Assembly (NCBI GenBank): GCA_963837805.1
Contig: CAWIOU010000013.1
Coordinates: 62,001-126,000 of the forward strand
Source: Bog-756 sp963837805
GTDB taxonomy: Bacteria; Actinomycetota; Acidimicrobiia; Acidimicrobiales; RAAP-2
Direction: 5' to 3'
Length of the DNA: 64,000 nucleotides
Position 1 is the first letter of the stretch, and each line of letters begins with the position of its first letter. The position numbers and the translations under genes are program-made. Shown piece after piece: positions 1 through 12,792 of this stretch. The notes beneath the pieces are model-generated. The model did no database searches. It worked only from the letters and a program-made list of their open reading frames with translations, and was not told where the DNA came from.

Positions 1-781
1 TCGGCTACGCCGCCCGTTGGGGCTGGGAGGGCGCGGGCGACGCCGCCCGCACCCCGCTCCGGGGCACCGAGACGAAGACCAGGCCTCGCACCGACCCCGC
101 CGTGTGGGTGTCCACACCTGTGTTCGACGGCGCCCACTGGGACGAGGAGGCCGATGCCGGACGTCACCCGACGATCCAGCAGATCTTCCGCCGCCTCAAC
201 CCCGACGGGGTCGACGGCGACGTGCAGGTCACCGACGACGGGAAGTCGACGCTCTACAACGGCCGGACCGGGGAGAAGTACGACAACCCGATCTCGGTCG
301 GCTACGTCTACATCCTCAAGCTGCACCACCTGGTGGATGACAAGATCCACGCCCGGTCGACCGGTCCCTACTCGATGATCACCCAGCAGCCCCTGGGCGG
401 GAAGGCCCAGTTCGGTGGGCAGCGCTTCGGTGAGATGGAGGTGTGGGCACTCGAGGCCTTCGGTGCCGCCTACGCCCTCCAGGAGCTCCTGACCATCAAG
501 TCGGACGACGTGCTCGGCCGGGTGAAGGTCTACGAAGCCATCGTCAAGGGCGAGAACATCCCCGAGCCCGGGATCCCCGAGAGCTTCAAGGTGCTCATCA
601 AGGAAATGCAGTCACTCTGCCTCGACGTCGAAGTCCTGGCCCCGAGTGGAGAAGAGATCGAGATGCGAGAGCTGGACGAGGACGTGTTCCGCACGGCCGA
701 GGAGCTCGGCATCGACATCAGCCGGCCTGAACGTGGGTCGGACGAGGAAGACGCACGGCGCGCCGCTGAAAGGGGCTTCTG

Positions 782-782
<1 letters not shown>
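1..782 (+). CDS. rpoB: RNA polymerase beta subunit, C-terminal part (5' truncated)
   Basis: This is the last ~259 residues of the beta subunit of RNA polymerase; the rest lies upstream of the window. Reading is in phase from base 3 (Gly-Tyr-Ala-Ala-Arg-Trp-Gly), the stretch that follows the family's conserved ETHLG segment. The near-invariant clamp segment GGKAQFGGQRFGEMEVWA is visible at about residues 132-149 of the fragment, followed by the conserved LKSL-type region (here MQSLCLDVEVL). The tail is short and acidic. The TGA stop shares its last base with the rpoC ATG (TGATG), so beta and beta' are translationally coupled as in most bacteria. Identification is secure. Confidence 0.98.
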
Positions 783-4843
<4,061 letters not shown>

Positions 4844-4853
4844 TCCAACCGGG

Positions 4854-4885
4854 GTCGCCGCCGGCCTTCCGGGGCCGGCGGTGAC
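4854..4885 (+). terminator. Hairpin after rpoC, likely terminator
   Basis: A 13-bp stem (4854-4866 with 4873-4885, one G-T pair) closes a 6-base loop 10 bases after the rpoC stop. There is no clear T-run after it, as is common for hairpin terminators in high-GC actinobacteria. It lies upstream of the rpsL promoter, which fits a role in separating the rpoBC and str units. Confidence 0.55.
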
Positions 4886-4931
4886 CCTGTCTTCGCCCTG
4901 GTCCCGGTAGTCTGTCCGTATCGGCCCGCGC

Positions 4932-4960
4932 TTGCCCGCCAGGCACGGATGCCGTAGCAT
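4932..4960 (+). promoter_or_regulatory. Sigma70-type promoter for rpsL-rpsG-fusA
   Basis: A -35 hexamer TTGCCC (4932-4937) and a -10 hexamer TAGCAT (4955-4960) are separated by exactly 17 bases. Transcription would start near 4967, giving a leader of about 104 bases before the rpsL GTG. Placement between the rpoC hairpin and rpsL supports it as the str operon promoter. Confidence 0.65.
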
Positions 4961-5070
4961 TAGTTCTTTGCGGCTGCACGCCGAATGGCCTGCCATGCCC
5001 GCTCGCAGCATGTCGGAACGCCTGAGTAAGTCCTGAAGTATCCCCGCAGTCCACAACGTAGAGGTAACGC

Positions 5071-5442
5071 GTGCCCACGATCTCCCAGCTCGTCCGCAAA
5101 GGCCGGGCTACCAAGCCAACCAAGTCGAAGACCCCGGCCCTCCGGGGCGCTCCCCAGCGCCGGGGTGTGTGCACACGCGTCTACACCCACACCCCGAAGA
5201 AGCCCAACTCCGCGCTGCGGAAGGTGGCCAGGGTCCGGCTCACCAGTGGTCTCGAAGTGACGGCGTACATCCCGGGCGAGGGGCACAACCTCCAGGAACA
5301 CTCGATCGTGCTGGTCCGCGGCGGCCGGGTCAAGGACCTCCCCGGGGTCCGCTACAAGGTGATCCGGGGCACGCTCGATGCGTCGGGTGTGCGCGAGCGG
5401 AATCAGGCCCGTAGCCGCTACGGCGCCAAGAAGGAGTCCTGA
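5071..5442 (+). CDS. rpsL: 30S ribosomal protein S12
   Basis: S12 of the decoding centre, 123 residues, the usual short form. The conserved TPKKPNSALRK segment holds Lys43 and Lys44, and Lys88 is followed by Asp-Leu-Pro; these are the wild-type positions at which substitutions cause streptomycin resistance in other bacteria. GTG at 5071 is chosen because GAGG (5061-5064) stands six bases before it and the product begins PTISQLVRKGR as in the family. It is first gene of the str unit and is followed after one base by rpsG. Confidence 0.98.
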   Translation: MPTISQLVRKGRATKPTKSKTPALRGAPQRRGVCTRVYTHTPKKPNSALRKVARVRLTSGLEVTAYIPGEGHNLQEHSIVLVRGGRVKDLPGVRYKVIRGTLDASGVRERNQARSRYGAKKES

Positions 5443-5443
5443 G

Positions 5444-5914
5444 ATGCCCCGCAAAGGCCCCGCCGTCCGCCGCGAGCTCATGCCCGACCCCGTCTACCAC
5501 TCGGTGCTGGTCACCCAGGTGGTCAACCGGGTCCTGAGCCGGGGCAAGCGCACCCTGGCCGAGCGCATCGTCTACGACGCCCTGTCCGACGTGGCCGAGA
5601 AGTCGGGCAACGATCCGGTGGCCGTCCTCAAGAAGGCGGTGGAGAACACCCGTCCCGAGCTCGAGGTCCGGAGCCGCCGGGTCGGGGGAGCCACCTATCA
5701 GGTGCCTGTCGAGGTCCGGCCCCGCCGGGCCACCACGCTGTCCATCCGTTGGCTGGTCGGGTACTCGCAGCAGCGTCGCGAGAAGACCATGGCCGAGCGA
5801 CTGTCCAACGAGATCCGCGATGCCGCCAACGGCATCGGGGCTGCGGCCAAGCGCCGCGAGGACCTTCACAAGATGGCCGAGTCCAACAAGGCCTTCGCCC
5901 ACTACCGCTGGTAG
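5444..5914 (+). CDS. rpsG: 30S ribosomal protein S7
   Basis: S7, primary 16S rRNA-binding protein of the small-subunit head, 156 residues, exactly the typical length. The start at 5444 gives the family N-terminus MPRKGPAVRRE; an in-frame extension upstream is not conserved and overlaps rpsL. AAGGAG of the rpsL end (5431-5436) acts as ribosome binding site. The conserved VENTRPELEVRSRRVGG region is present around residues 66-82. It lies between rpsL and fusA as in other bacteria. Confidence 0.98.
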   Translation: MPRKGPAVRRELMPDPVYHSVLVTQVVNRVLSRGKRTLAERIVYDALSDVAEKSGNDPVAVLKKAVENTRPELEVRSRRVGGATYQVPVEVRPRRATTLSIRWLVGYSQQRREKTMAERLSNEIRDAANGIGAAAKRREDLHKMAESNKAFAHYRW

Positions 5915-5985
5915 GGAGGGGCCCACGGGGCCCTCGTTCCGGCAGCGGGCACGAACTACGAGTACGACCCGAGAGCTGATCAATC

Positions 5986-8079
5986 ATGGCTGAAGCAAGC
6001 ACACGCCACCATCCCCTGGCCCGAACCCGCAACATCGGGATCATGGCCCATATCGACGCGGGCAAGACCACCACCACCGAGCGGATCCTCTACTACACCG
6101 GCAAGAACTACAAGATCGGCGAAGTCCACGAGGGCGCGGCCACCATGGACTGGATGGTCCAGGAGCAGGAGCGCGGGATCACCATCACCTCGGCCGCCAC
6201 CACCTGTATGTGGCGGGACAACGTCATCAACATCATCGACACCCCGGGCCACGTCGACTTCACCGTCGAGGTGGAGCGCTCGCTGCGGGTGCTCGACGGC
6301 GCCGTGGCCGTCTTCGACGCCGTGGCCGGGGTCGAGCCCCAGACCGAGACCGTGTGGCGCCAGGCCGACAAGTACGCCGTCCCCCGGATGTGCTTCATCA
6401 ACAAGATGGACCGCACCGGAGCCGACTTCGACCAGTGCGTCGAGATGATCAAGGACCGCCTCGACGCCACCGTGGCCGTGGTTCAGCTGCCCATCGGCTG
6501 CGAGGGCGAGTTCCGGGGCGTGGTCGACCTCGTCCACATGCGGGCCCTGGTATGGGACGACGGCATGGGCGAGGAGTGGACCGAAGAGGAGATCCCCACC
6601 CAGATGAAGGCCGCCGCCGAGGAGGCCCATCACCAGCTCATCGACGTCATCTCCAACCACGACGACATCATCATGGAGAAGTATCTGGGGGACGAGGAGA
6701 TCACCCCCGAGGACCTCCTGCGGGCCATCCGGACGGCCACCCTGGGTAGCCACGCCGTGCCCATCCTCTGCGGCTCCGCCTTCAAGAACAAGGGCGTCCA
6801 GCCCATGCTCGACGCGGTCGTCGACTTCCTCCCCAGCCCCCTCGACATCCCCCCGACCATGGGCACCGTCCCCCGCAAGGAGGGCGTCACCGTCGAGCGC
6901 CCACCCGACGACACGGCGCCGTTCGCCGCTCTGGCCTTCAAGATCATGACCGACCCCTACGTGGGCAAGCTGACCTACCTGCGGGTGTACTCCGGCACGC
7001 TGACCAAGGGTTCAGGCGTGATGAACTCCACCAAGGACCGCAAGGAGCGGATCGGCCGCATCCTGCAGATGCACGCCAACTCACGCGAGGACCTCGAGGT
7101 CACCTACGCCGGGGACATCGTGGCCGCGGTGGGGCTCAAGCAGACCACCACCGGGGACACCCTGTGCGACCCCGACCATCCGGTCGTCCTCGAGTCGCTG
7201 ACCTTCCCCGAGCCGGTGATCCACGTGGCCGTGGAGCCGAAGACCAAGGTCGACCAGGACAAGTTGTCGAGGGCCCTGTTCTCGCTGTCCGAGGAGGACC
7301 CCACGTTCCGGGTCCAGTCCGACGAGGAGACCGGCCAGACGGTCATCTCGGGAATGGGCGAGCTCCATCTCGAGGTGTTGGTGGACCGGATGATGCGGGA
7401 GTTCAACGTCGACGCCAACGTGGGCAAGCCCCAGGTGGCCTACCGCGAGACCATCCGCAAGAAGGTCGAGAAGGTCGAATACCGCCACGTCCGCCAGACG
7501 GGCGGGAAGGGCCAGTACGGCCACGTGGTCATCACCGTCGAGCCCAATCCCGGCCATGGGTACGAGTTCGTGGACAAGATCACCGGCGGTGTGATCCCCA
7601 AGGAGTACATCCCCTCGGTCGATCAGGGCATGCGGGAGGCGCTGACCGCCGGGGTGCTGGCCGGCTATCCGACCGTCGACGTCAAGGTGACCCTCACCTA
7701 CGGTTCCTACCACGACGTCGACTCCTCGGAGATGGCCTTCAAGATCGCCGGGTCGATGGCCATCAAGAAGGCCGCCAACCTGGCCGATCCGGTCCTGCTC
7801 GAGCCGGTGATGGCCGTCGAGGTCACCACCCCCGAGGACTACATGGGCGACGTGATCGGCGACCTGTCCGCCCGCCGGGGCAAGGTCGAGGGTATGGAGC
7901 AGCGGGGGAACAGCCACATCGTCAGGGCGCAGGTACCGCTGAGCGACATGTTCGGCTACGCTACCGACCTGCGCTCGCGCACTCAGGGCCGGGCCACGTA
8001 CTCGATGCAGTTCCATGCCTACAACGAGGTCCCTGAGTCGATCGCCCGGGAGATCATCGCCAAGGCGCGCGGAGAGTAG
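5986..8079 (+). CDS. fusA: Elongation factor G
   Basis: Translocase GTPase of protein synthesis, 697 residues, the standard EF-G length. The P-loop AHIDAGKT is at residues 21-28, followed by switch I RGITITSAAT, the DTPGH G3 motif and the NKMD G4 motif. The C-terminal domains IV and V are complete, with the conserved GGKGQYGHV segment. The 71-base gap after rpsG holds a small G/C-rich hairpin but no clear promoter, so it is probably cotranscribed with rpsL-rpsG. Confidence 0.98.
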   Translation: MAEASTRHHPLARTRNIGIMAHIDAGKTTTTERILYYTGKNYKIGEVHEGAATMDWMVQEQERGITITSAATTCMWRDNVINIIDTPGHVDFTVEVERSLRVLDGAVAVFDAVAGVEPQTETVWRQADKYAVPRMCFINKMDRTGADFDQCVEMIKDRLDATVAVVQLPIGCEGEFRGVVDLVHMRALVWDDGMGEEWTEEEIPTQMKAAAEEAHHQLIDVISNHDDIIMEKYLGDEEITPEDLLRAIRTATLGSHAVPILCGSAFKNKGVQPMLDAVVDFLPSPLDIPPTMGTVPRKEGVTVERPPDDTAPFAALAFKIMTDPYVGKLTYLRVYSGTLTKGSGVMNSTKDRKERIGRILQMHANSREDLEVTYAGDIVAAVGLKQTTTGDTLCDPDHPVVLESLTFPEPVIHVAVEPKTKVDQDKLSRALFSLSEEDPTFRVQSDEETGQTVISGMGELHLEVLVDRMMREFNVDANVGKPQVAYRETIRKKVEKVEYRHVRQTGGKGQYGHVVITVEPNPGHGYEFVDKITGGVIPKEYIPSVDQGMREALTAGVLAGYPTVDVKVTLTYGSYHDVDSSEMAFKIAGSMAIKKAANLADPVLLEPVMAVEVTTPEDYMGDVIGDLSARRGKVEGMEQRGNSHIVRAQVPLSDMFGYATDLRSRTQGRATYSMQFHAYNEVPESIAREIIAKARGE

Positions 8080-8259
8080 GCGGCCGGCGGCCGGGGAATC
8101 ACCCCAGGTCGCAGCCGAAGATGTACCAGTCACACCATCAGTACACGACAGACAATCAACGCATCATCACCGATAGACGAGGAATGACGACAGGCATCCG
8201 CCTGCGTCGTGGCGGGCCCGAAGGGGCACCGTCCGAGATCAGGGAGCATTACCCCAGCC
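8080..8259 (+). other. tuf leader, A/C-rich with a small hairpin
   Basis: These 180 bases separate fusA from tuf. Bases 8101-8180 are unusually A/C-rich for this genome (27 C against 15 G, nearly half A+T). A stem-loop with a 2-base bulge is formed by 8187-8195 and 8200-8210. I do not find a convincing -35/-10 pair, so whether tuf has its own promoter is open. Confidence 0.4.
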
Positions 8260-9447
8260 ATGGCCAAGCAGAAGTTTGAGCGCACCAAGCCCCACGTGAA
8301 CGTGGGAACGATGGGACACATCGACCACGGGAAGACCACGCTCACCGCGGCCATCACCAAGGTGCTGTCCGAAAACGACCCGACCACGTCGTTCACGCCC
8401 TTCGACCAGATCGACAAGGCCCCCGAAGAGAAGCAGCGCGGCATCACCATCCAGATCGCCCACGTGGAGTACGAGACGGCCAACCGCCACTATGCCCACG
8501 TCGACATGCCCGGCCACGCCGACTACATCAAGAACATGATCACCGGTGCCGCCCAGGTGGACGGAGCCATCCTGGTGGTGTCGGCGGCCGACGGGCCGAT
8601 GCCTCAGACCCGGGAGCACGTCCTGCTGGCCCGCCAGGTGGGCGTGCCCTACATCGTGGTCGCCCTCAACAAGGCCGACACCGTCGACGACGAGGAGCTC
8701 CTCGACCTGGTCGAGCTCGAGGTGCGTGAGCTGCTCAACGAGTACGAGTTCCCCGGCGACGACACCCCGATCATCCGGGTCAGCGCCCTCAAGGCGCTGG
8801 AGGGCGATGCCGAATGGACGCCGAAGATCCTCGAGCTGATGGATGCCGTCGATTCCTACATCCCCGAGCCCGAGCGGGACGTGGAGAAGCCTTTCCTCAT
8901 GTCGGTGGAGGACGTGATGTCGATCACCGGCCGTGGCACCGTGGTGACCGGCAAGGTCGAGCAGGGAATCGTCAAGGTGGGCGAAGAGGTCGAGATCGTC
9001 GGCCTCCGCGACACCCAGAAGACCACCGTGACCGGCATCGAGATGTTCCGCAAGCTCCTCGACGAGGGTCGGGCCGGCGACAACATCGGCGCCCTGTTGC
9101 GTGGGACCAAGAAGGAGGACGTCGAGCGGGGCCAGGTGCTGTGCAAGCCCGGGTCGATCACGCCCCACACCAAGTTCGAGGCCACCGTGTACGTCCTGAA
9201 CAAGGACGAGGGCGGCCGGCACAAGCCCTTCTTCACCAACTACCGCCCGCAGTTCTACTTCCGGACCACCGACGTGACCGGCACGATCACCCTGCCCGAG
9301 GGCACGGAAATGGTCATGCCCGGTGACAACACCGAGATGACGGTGGAGCTGGGCAAGCCGATCGCCATGGACCAGGGCCTGCGGTTCGCCATCCGCGAGG
9401 GTGGGCGCACCGTGGCTTCGGGCCGGGTCACGAAGATCCTCGCCTAG
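8260..9447 (+). CDS. tuf: Elongation factor Tu
   Basis: Aminoacyl-tRNA carrier GTPase, 395 residues. The P-loop GHIDHGKT lies near residue 19, DMPGH is the G3 motif and NKAD the G4 motif; the C-terminal beta-barrel domains are complete (GRVTKILA end). ATG 8260 gives the family start MAKQKFERTKPHVNVGT; an upstream in-frame GTG at 8209 would add an unconserved leader. AGGGAG at 8241-8246 is somewhat far (13 bases) for a ribosome binding site. Only one tuf copy is seen here. Confidence 0.98.
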   Translation: MAKQKFERTKPHVNVGTMGHIDHGKTTLTAAITKVLSENDPTTSFTPFDQIDKAPEEKQRGITIQIAHVEYETANRHYAHVDMPGHADYIKNMITGAAQVDGAILVVSAADGPMPQTREHVLLARQVGVPYIVVALNKADTVDDEELLDLVELEVRELLNEYEFPGDDTPIIRVSALKALEGDAEWTPKILELMDAVDSYIPEPERDVEKPFLMSVEDVMSITGRGTVVTGKVEQGIVKVGEEVEIVGLRDTQKTTVTGIEMFRKLLDEGRAGDNIGALLRGTKKEDVERGQVLCKPGSITPHTKFEATVYVLNKDEGGRHKPFFTNYRPQFYFRTTDVTGTITLPEGTEMVMPGDNTEMTVELGKPIAMDQGLRFAIREGGRTVASGRVTKILA

Positions 9448-9487
9448 TCCGGCACCAGCCAACCCACCCAGGAGAGGACACCGTCCC

Positions 9488-9817
9488 ATGGCCGCAGAAG
9501 GCCCCCGACAGAAGATCAGGATCCGCCTGAAGGCCTACGATCACGAGATTCTCGACCAGTCGACCGAGAAGATCGTCCAGACGGTCCTGCGGACCCAGGC
9601 CAAGGTGCTGGGACCGGTGCCGTTGCCCACCGAGAAGCACCGGTACACGGTGATCCGGTCGCCCCACAAGTACAAGGACAGCCGGGAGCACTTCGAGATG
9701 CGGGTCCACAAGCGCCTGGTGGACATCGTGGAGCACACGCCCAAGACGGTCGACTCCCTGCAGAGGCTCGACCTACCGGCCGGGGTGGACATCGAGATCA
9801 AGATCCAGACCGTCTAG
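9488..9817 (+). CDS. rpsJ: 30S ribosomal protein S10
   Basis: S10 (NusE), 109 residues; it sits in the 30S head and also joins the NusB antitermination complex. The product has the conserved KIRIRLKAYDHEILD start and the IRSPHKYKDSREHFEMR loop. AGGAGAG (9471-9477) precedes the ATG. It follows tuf by 40 bases and is separated from the rest of the S10 cluster by a terminator-like hairpin and a promoter, which is unusual since rpsJ normally leads the S10 operon. Confidence 0.98.
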   Translation: MAAEGPRQKIRIRLKAYDHEILDQSTEKIVQTVLRTQAKVLGPVPLPTEKHRYTVIRSPHKYKDSREHFEMRVHKRLVDIVEHTPKTVDSLQRLDLPAGVDIEIKIQTV

Positions 9818-9820
9818 GAC

Positions 9821-9843
9821 CGGGCCCGTCCGGATCGGGCCCG
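9821..9843 (+). terminator. Hairpin directly after rpsJ, likely terminator
   Basis: An 8-bp all-G/C stem CGGGCCCG (9821-9828 and 9836-9843) closes a 7-base loop, four bases after the rpsJ stop. It stands just ahead of a strong promoter, so it probably ends or attenuates the tuf-rpsJ transcript. Confidence 0.5.
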
Positions 9844-9850
9844 ACCCCCG

Positions 9851-9879
9851 TTGTCACCCCCGGCGTGATGGTATATAGT
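9851..9879 (+). promoter_or_regulatory. Strong sigma70-type promoter for the rplC-led ribosomal operon
   Basis: TTGTCA (9851-9856) and TATAGT (9874-9879) are separated by 17 bases; each matches the consensus at five of six positions. Transcription would begin near 9886, giving a leader of about 250 bases before rplC. It is the best promoter match in the window. Confidence 0.75.
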
Positions 9880-9926
9880 CGCCAGTCGGCCTGATTTCGG
9901 GTCGAAACCATGTGAGTAGGACGTGT

Positions 9927-10004
9927 CCGAGCGCCCGCGGAAGGACGGCGGGGACCTTGGACCAAACCAGGCGAGCGCTCCGCTCGGGTTCTCCGAGCGG
10001 AGCG
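9927..10004 (+). promoter_or_regulatory. Structured rplC leader with competing hairpins
   Basis: A perfect 12-bp stem forms between 9976-9987 and 9993-10004 around a 5-base loop. The 7-mer CCGAGCG occurs at 9927-9933 and again at 9993-9999, and both copies are perfectly complementary to CGCTCGG at 9981-9987, so the two pairings exclude each other. This is the layout of an attenuation or ribosomal-protein feedback leader. The ligand is unknown; L4 or L3 would be natural guesses by analogy with other S10 leaders. The rest of the 320-base gap (9818-10137) shows no gene. Confidence 0.5.
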
Positions 10005-10137
10005 TCTGCGTGCAAGCCGATGCCATGTGAGGCAGCGGCGATGTCTGCAGAGCTGGTGCAGTTCGAGCAGTGACGCAGCAACCGATCGGCGCCGGCCGGC
10101 GCCTGTCGGAACGAAGAATCGAGATGGAGAAGCTCCA

Positions 10138-10800
10138 GTGGCCACCAGGGCGATCGTGGGCGAAAAAATAGGGATGACCCAGATCTGGGACGATCAGAAC
10201 CGGGCGATACCGGTGACGGTGGTCCGCGTCGCACCGGTCCGGGTGGTGCAGGTCAAGACCCCCGAGCGCGAGGGCTATTCGGCGTTGCAGGTCACCTGGG
10301 GCCATCGGCGGGCCACCACGTTGACCAAGCCGGAGCAGGGCCACTTCGACAAGGCGGGGGTGGATCCCGGTCGCCGGCTGGTCGAGCTCCGGCTCGACGA
10401 CACCTCGGAATACGAGGTGGGACAGCAGTTGACCGCGGATCTCCTCCAGGCCGGAGAGCTGGTCGATGCGATCGCCGTCTCCAAGGGCAAGGGCTTTGCC
10501 GGTGGGATGAAGCGCCACAACTTCAAGGGCCAGGGGGCATCGCACGGAAACCACAAGAAGCACCGTTCGCCCGGGTCGATCGGTGCCTGCGCCACCCCGT
10601 CCCGGGTGTTCAAGGGGACCCGGATGGCCGGACGGATGGGTGGGCAGCAGGTGACCACCCTCAACCTCGAAATCGTGCAGGCCGACTCGGAGCGGGAGCT
10701 GGTCCTGGTCAAAGGGGCGGTCCCCGGTCCGCGGGGCGGCATCGTGGTCCTGCGTGACGCCATCAAGGCGCCACTGGTCAAGGGGGCCAAGGTCGGATGA
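10138..10800 (+). CDS. rplC: 50S ribosomal protein L3
   Basis: L3, an early 23S rRNA-binding protein near the peptidyl-transferase centre, 220 residues. The glutamine-methylation/PTC loop region with KRHNFKGQGASHGNHKKHR is present around residues 123-141, as is GTRMAGRMGGQ. GTG 10138 is selected because GGAGA (10126-10130) precedes it by seven bases and the product starts in the family register (ATRAIVGEKIGMTQIW). Its TGA overlaps the rplD ATG by four bases. Confidence 0.97.
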   Translation: MATRAIVGEKIGMTQIWDDQNRAIPVTVVRVAPVRVVQVKTPEREGYSALQVTWGHRRATTLTKPEQGHFDKAGVDPGRRLVELRLDDTSEYEVGQQLTADLLQAGELVDAIAVSKGKGFAGGMKRHNFKGQGASHGNHKKHRSPGSIGACATPSRVFKGTRMAGRMGGQQVTTLNLEIVQADSERELVLVKGAVPGPRGGIVVLRDAIKAPLVKGAKVG

Positions 10801-11627
10801 GTAGCGACGTCGTCACCGTGACCCTCGACCTCGAGAGTGCCAGCCCGGCCGAAATCCGCCGATTCCTGCGTCCCGCTCCCCAGTCGCGGACGGTGACCCG
10901 TCGGTCGAGCGACGGAGCCGAACTCGGCGAGGTGGCTCTCGATGCCTCGATCTTCGGGATCGAGCCCAATCTGGCCGTGCTCCACCAGGTGGTGACGGCC
11001 CAGTTGGCCGCCGCCCGATCCGGCACCCAGTCGACGAAGACCCGGGCCGAGGTCCGGGGCGGTGGGGCCAAGCCCTTCCGCCAGAAGGGGACCGGCCGGG
11101 CCCGTCAGGGCTCGACCCGTTCGCCCCAGTGGATCGGGGGCGGTGTGGCCCTCGGTCCCAAGCCGAGGTCCTATGCCCAGAAGACCCCGAAGAAGATGAT
11201 CCAGCTGGCCCTCCGGTCGGCCCTCTCGGACCGGGCCGCCCAGGGTCGGGTGGCGCTGGTGGATGCCTGGCCCTTCGAGGTGCCGAGCACCAAGGCGGCC
11301 GTCGCCGCCCTGCAGGCGCTCGGGCTGTCAGGCCGGGTCCTGGTGGTCCTCGGCGACGAGGACGGCTACGCCGATCGCTCGTTCGGGAATCTTCCCGAGA
11401 TCCAGACCATGGTGGCGGGCGAGCTCAATGCCTACGACATCCTGGTCAACGACTGGGTGGTCTTCACCGATGAGACCCTTCCCGGGGGGTCCGACGTGGA
11501 GGCGCTGGCGGATACCGGGTCCGCATCCGACGCCGTGGAAACGGCCGACGAGTCCGAGGCTGCACCGGGCACTGCCGAGGCCGAGGCCGACGACGCGGCG
11601 GCCGGAGAAGAGGGAGTCGGGTCATGA
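10797..11627 (+). CDS. rplD: 50S ribosomal protein L4 with acidic C-terminal tail
   Basis: L4 lines the peptide exit tunnel; in some bacteria it also represses its own operon. The protein is 276 residues, against about 205-220 normally. A loop segment KTRAEVRGGGAKPFRQKGTG (residues 81-100) is the conserved tunnel loop. There is an N-terminal extension of roughly 40 residues and a low-complexity acidic/Ala tail from about residue 229 to 276. The start overlaps the rplC stop (ATGA) and the stop overlaps rplW. The tail matches similar ones on L22, S3 and L29 in this operon. Confidence 0.95.
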   Translation: MSSDVVTVTLDLESASPAEIRRFLRPAPQSRTVTRRSSDGAELGEVALDASIFGIEPNLAVLHQVVTAQLAAARSGTQSTKTRAEVRGGGAKPFRQKGTGRARQGSTRSPQWIGGGVALGPKPRSYAQKTPKKMIQLALRSALSDRAAQGRVALVDAWPFEVPSTKAAVAALQALGLSGRVLVVLGDEDGYADRSFGNLPEIQTMVAGELNAYDILVNDWVVFTDETLPGGSDVEALADTGSASDAVETADESEAAPGTAEAEADDAAAGEEGVGS

Positions 11628-11914
11628 GGGATCCTCACAACGTGCTCATCCGGCCGGTGGTCTCGGAGAAGTCGTACACGCTGATGGACAACAACGTCTA
11701 TGTCTTCGTGGTCGACCCCTCGGCCACCAAGATCGACGTGCGTCACGCGGTCGAGCAGGCCTTCAACGTGCGGGTGGACAGCGTCAACACGCTCAACCGG
11801 AAGGGCAAGACCAAGCGCAACCGGAAGAGCAACTCGCTCGGGCACCGTCCGGACACCAAGCGGGCCATCGTCACCCTCCACGAGGGTGACTCGATCGATT
11901 TGTTCGAGAACTGA
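11624..11914 (+). CDS. rplW: 50S ribosomal protein L23
   Basis: L23, at the tunnel exit where trigger factor and SRP dock, 96 residues, normal length. It starts RDPHNVLIRPVVSEKSYTLMD and has the conserved NTLNRKGKTKRNRKSNSLG loop. ATG overlaps the rplD stop by four bases. Confidence 0.97.
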   Translation: MRDPHNVLIRPVVSEKSYTLMDNNVYVFVVDPSATKIDVRHAVEQAFNVRVDSVNTLNRKGKTKRNRKSNSLGHRPDTKRAIVTLHEGDSIDLFEN

Positions 11915-11931
11915 GAGACCGGGAACAGATC

Positions 11932-12768
11932 ATGCCACTCCGCTCACGCAAGCCCACCAGCCCGGGACGCCGGTTCCAGACCGTCTCGGACTTCGCCGAG
12001 ATCACCCGCGATCGACCCGAGAAGTCGCTGCTGGCCCCCAAACCCTCCACCGGTGGCCGCAACAGCCACGGCCGCAAGACCTCGAGGCACCGCGGCGGCG
12101 GCCACAAGCAGCAGTACCGGATCATCGACTTCAAACGGGACAAGGACGGGGTTCCGGCCAAGGTCGCCGCCATCGAGTACGACCCCAATCGGAACGCCCG
12201 CATCGCCCTGCTCCACTACCTGGACGGCGAGAAGCGGTACATCCTGGCCCCCTCCCAGGTGCAGGTGGGGGACAAGCTCCAGTCGGGCCAGGGCGCCGAG
12301 ATCCGTCCCGGCAATGCCCTTGCCCTGCGCTACATCCCGGTCGGCTCGGTCGTCCACAACGTCGAGCTCCGTCCAGGCGGCGGGGGAAAGCTGGCCCGGG
12401 GGGCGGGCATGAGCGTGCAGCTGGTGGCCAAGGAAGGCGCTTTCGCCACCCTCCGCCTTCCGTCGACGGAGATGCGCCGGGTCCCGATCGACTGCCGGGC
12501 CACCCTGGGCACGGTGGGCAACTCCGAGGCCGAACTGATCAAGGTCGGAAAGGCCGGTCGGAACCGTTGGAAGGGCGTCCGCCCCCAGACCCGTGGCGTG
12601 GCCATGAACCCGGTCGACCACCCGCTGGGTGGCGGCGAGGGGAAGACGTCCGGCGGCCGGCACCCCGTCTCGCCCTGGGGACAGCCGGAGGGCCGCACCC
12701 GGTCGCGCAAGAAGGAGTCCGACAAGATGATCGTACGAAGGCGCCGCACCCGCGGTGCCCGGCGGTAG
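11932..12768 (+). CDS. rplB: 50S ribosomal protein L2
   Basis: L2, required for subunit joining and peptidyl transfer, 278 residues, standard. The C-terminal region has the conserved GVAMNPVDHPLGGGEGKTSG segment with the histidine that is invariant in L2. The basic C-terminus ends in RRRRTRGARR. It sits 17 bases after rplW. Confidence 0.98.
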   Translation: MPLRSRKPTSPGRRFQTVSDFAEITRDRPEKSLLAPKPSTGGRNSHGRKTSRHRGGGHKQQYRIIDFKRDKDGVPAKVAAIEYDPNRNARIALLHYLDGEKRYILAPSQVQVGDKLQSGQGAEIRPGNALALRYIPVGSVVHNVELRPGGGGKLARGAGMSVQLVAKEGAFATLRLPSTEMRRVPIDCRATLGTVGNSEAELIKVGKAGRNRWKGVRPQTRGVAMNPVDHPLGGGEGKTSGGRHPVSPWGQPEGRTRSRKKESDKMIVRRRRTRGARR

Positions 12769-12792
12769 GGAAGACAGAAGGAACGCCGCACT

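Noticed and set aside
8184..8279. 31-codon upstream ORF overlapping the tuf start
   Set aside because: Its GAGGA is directly against the ATG with no spacing, the peptide has no clear feature, and such frames are expected by chance; kept only as a possibility.
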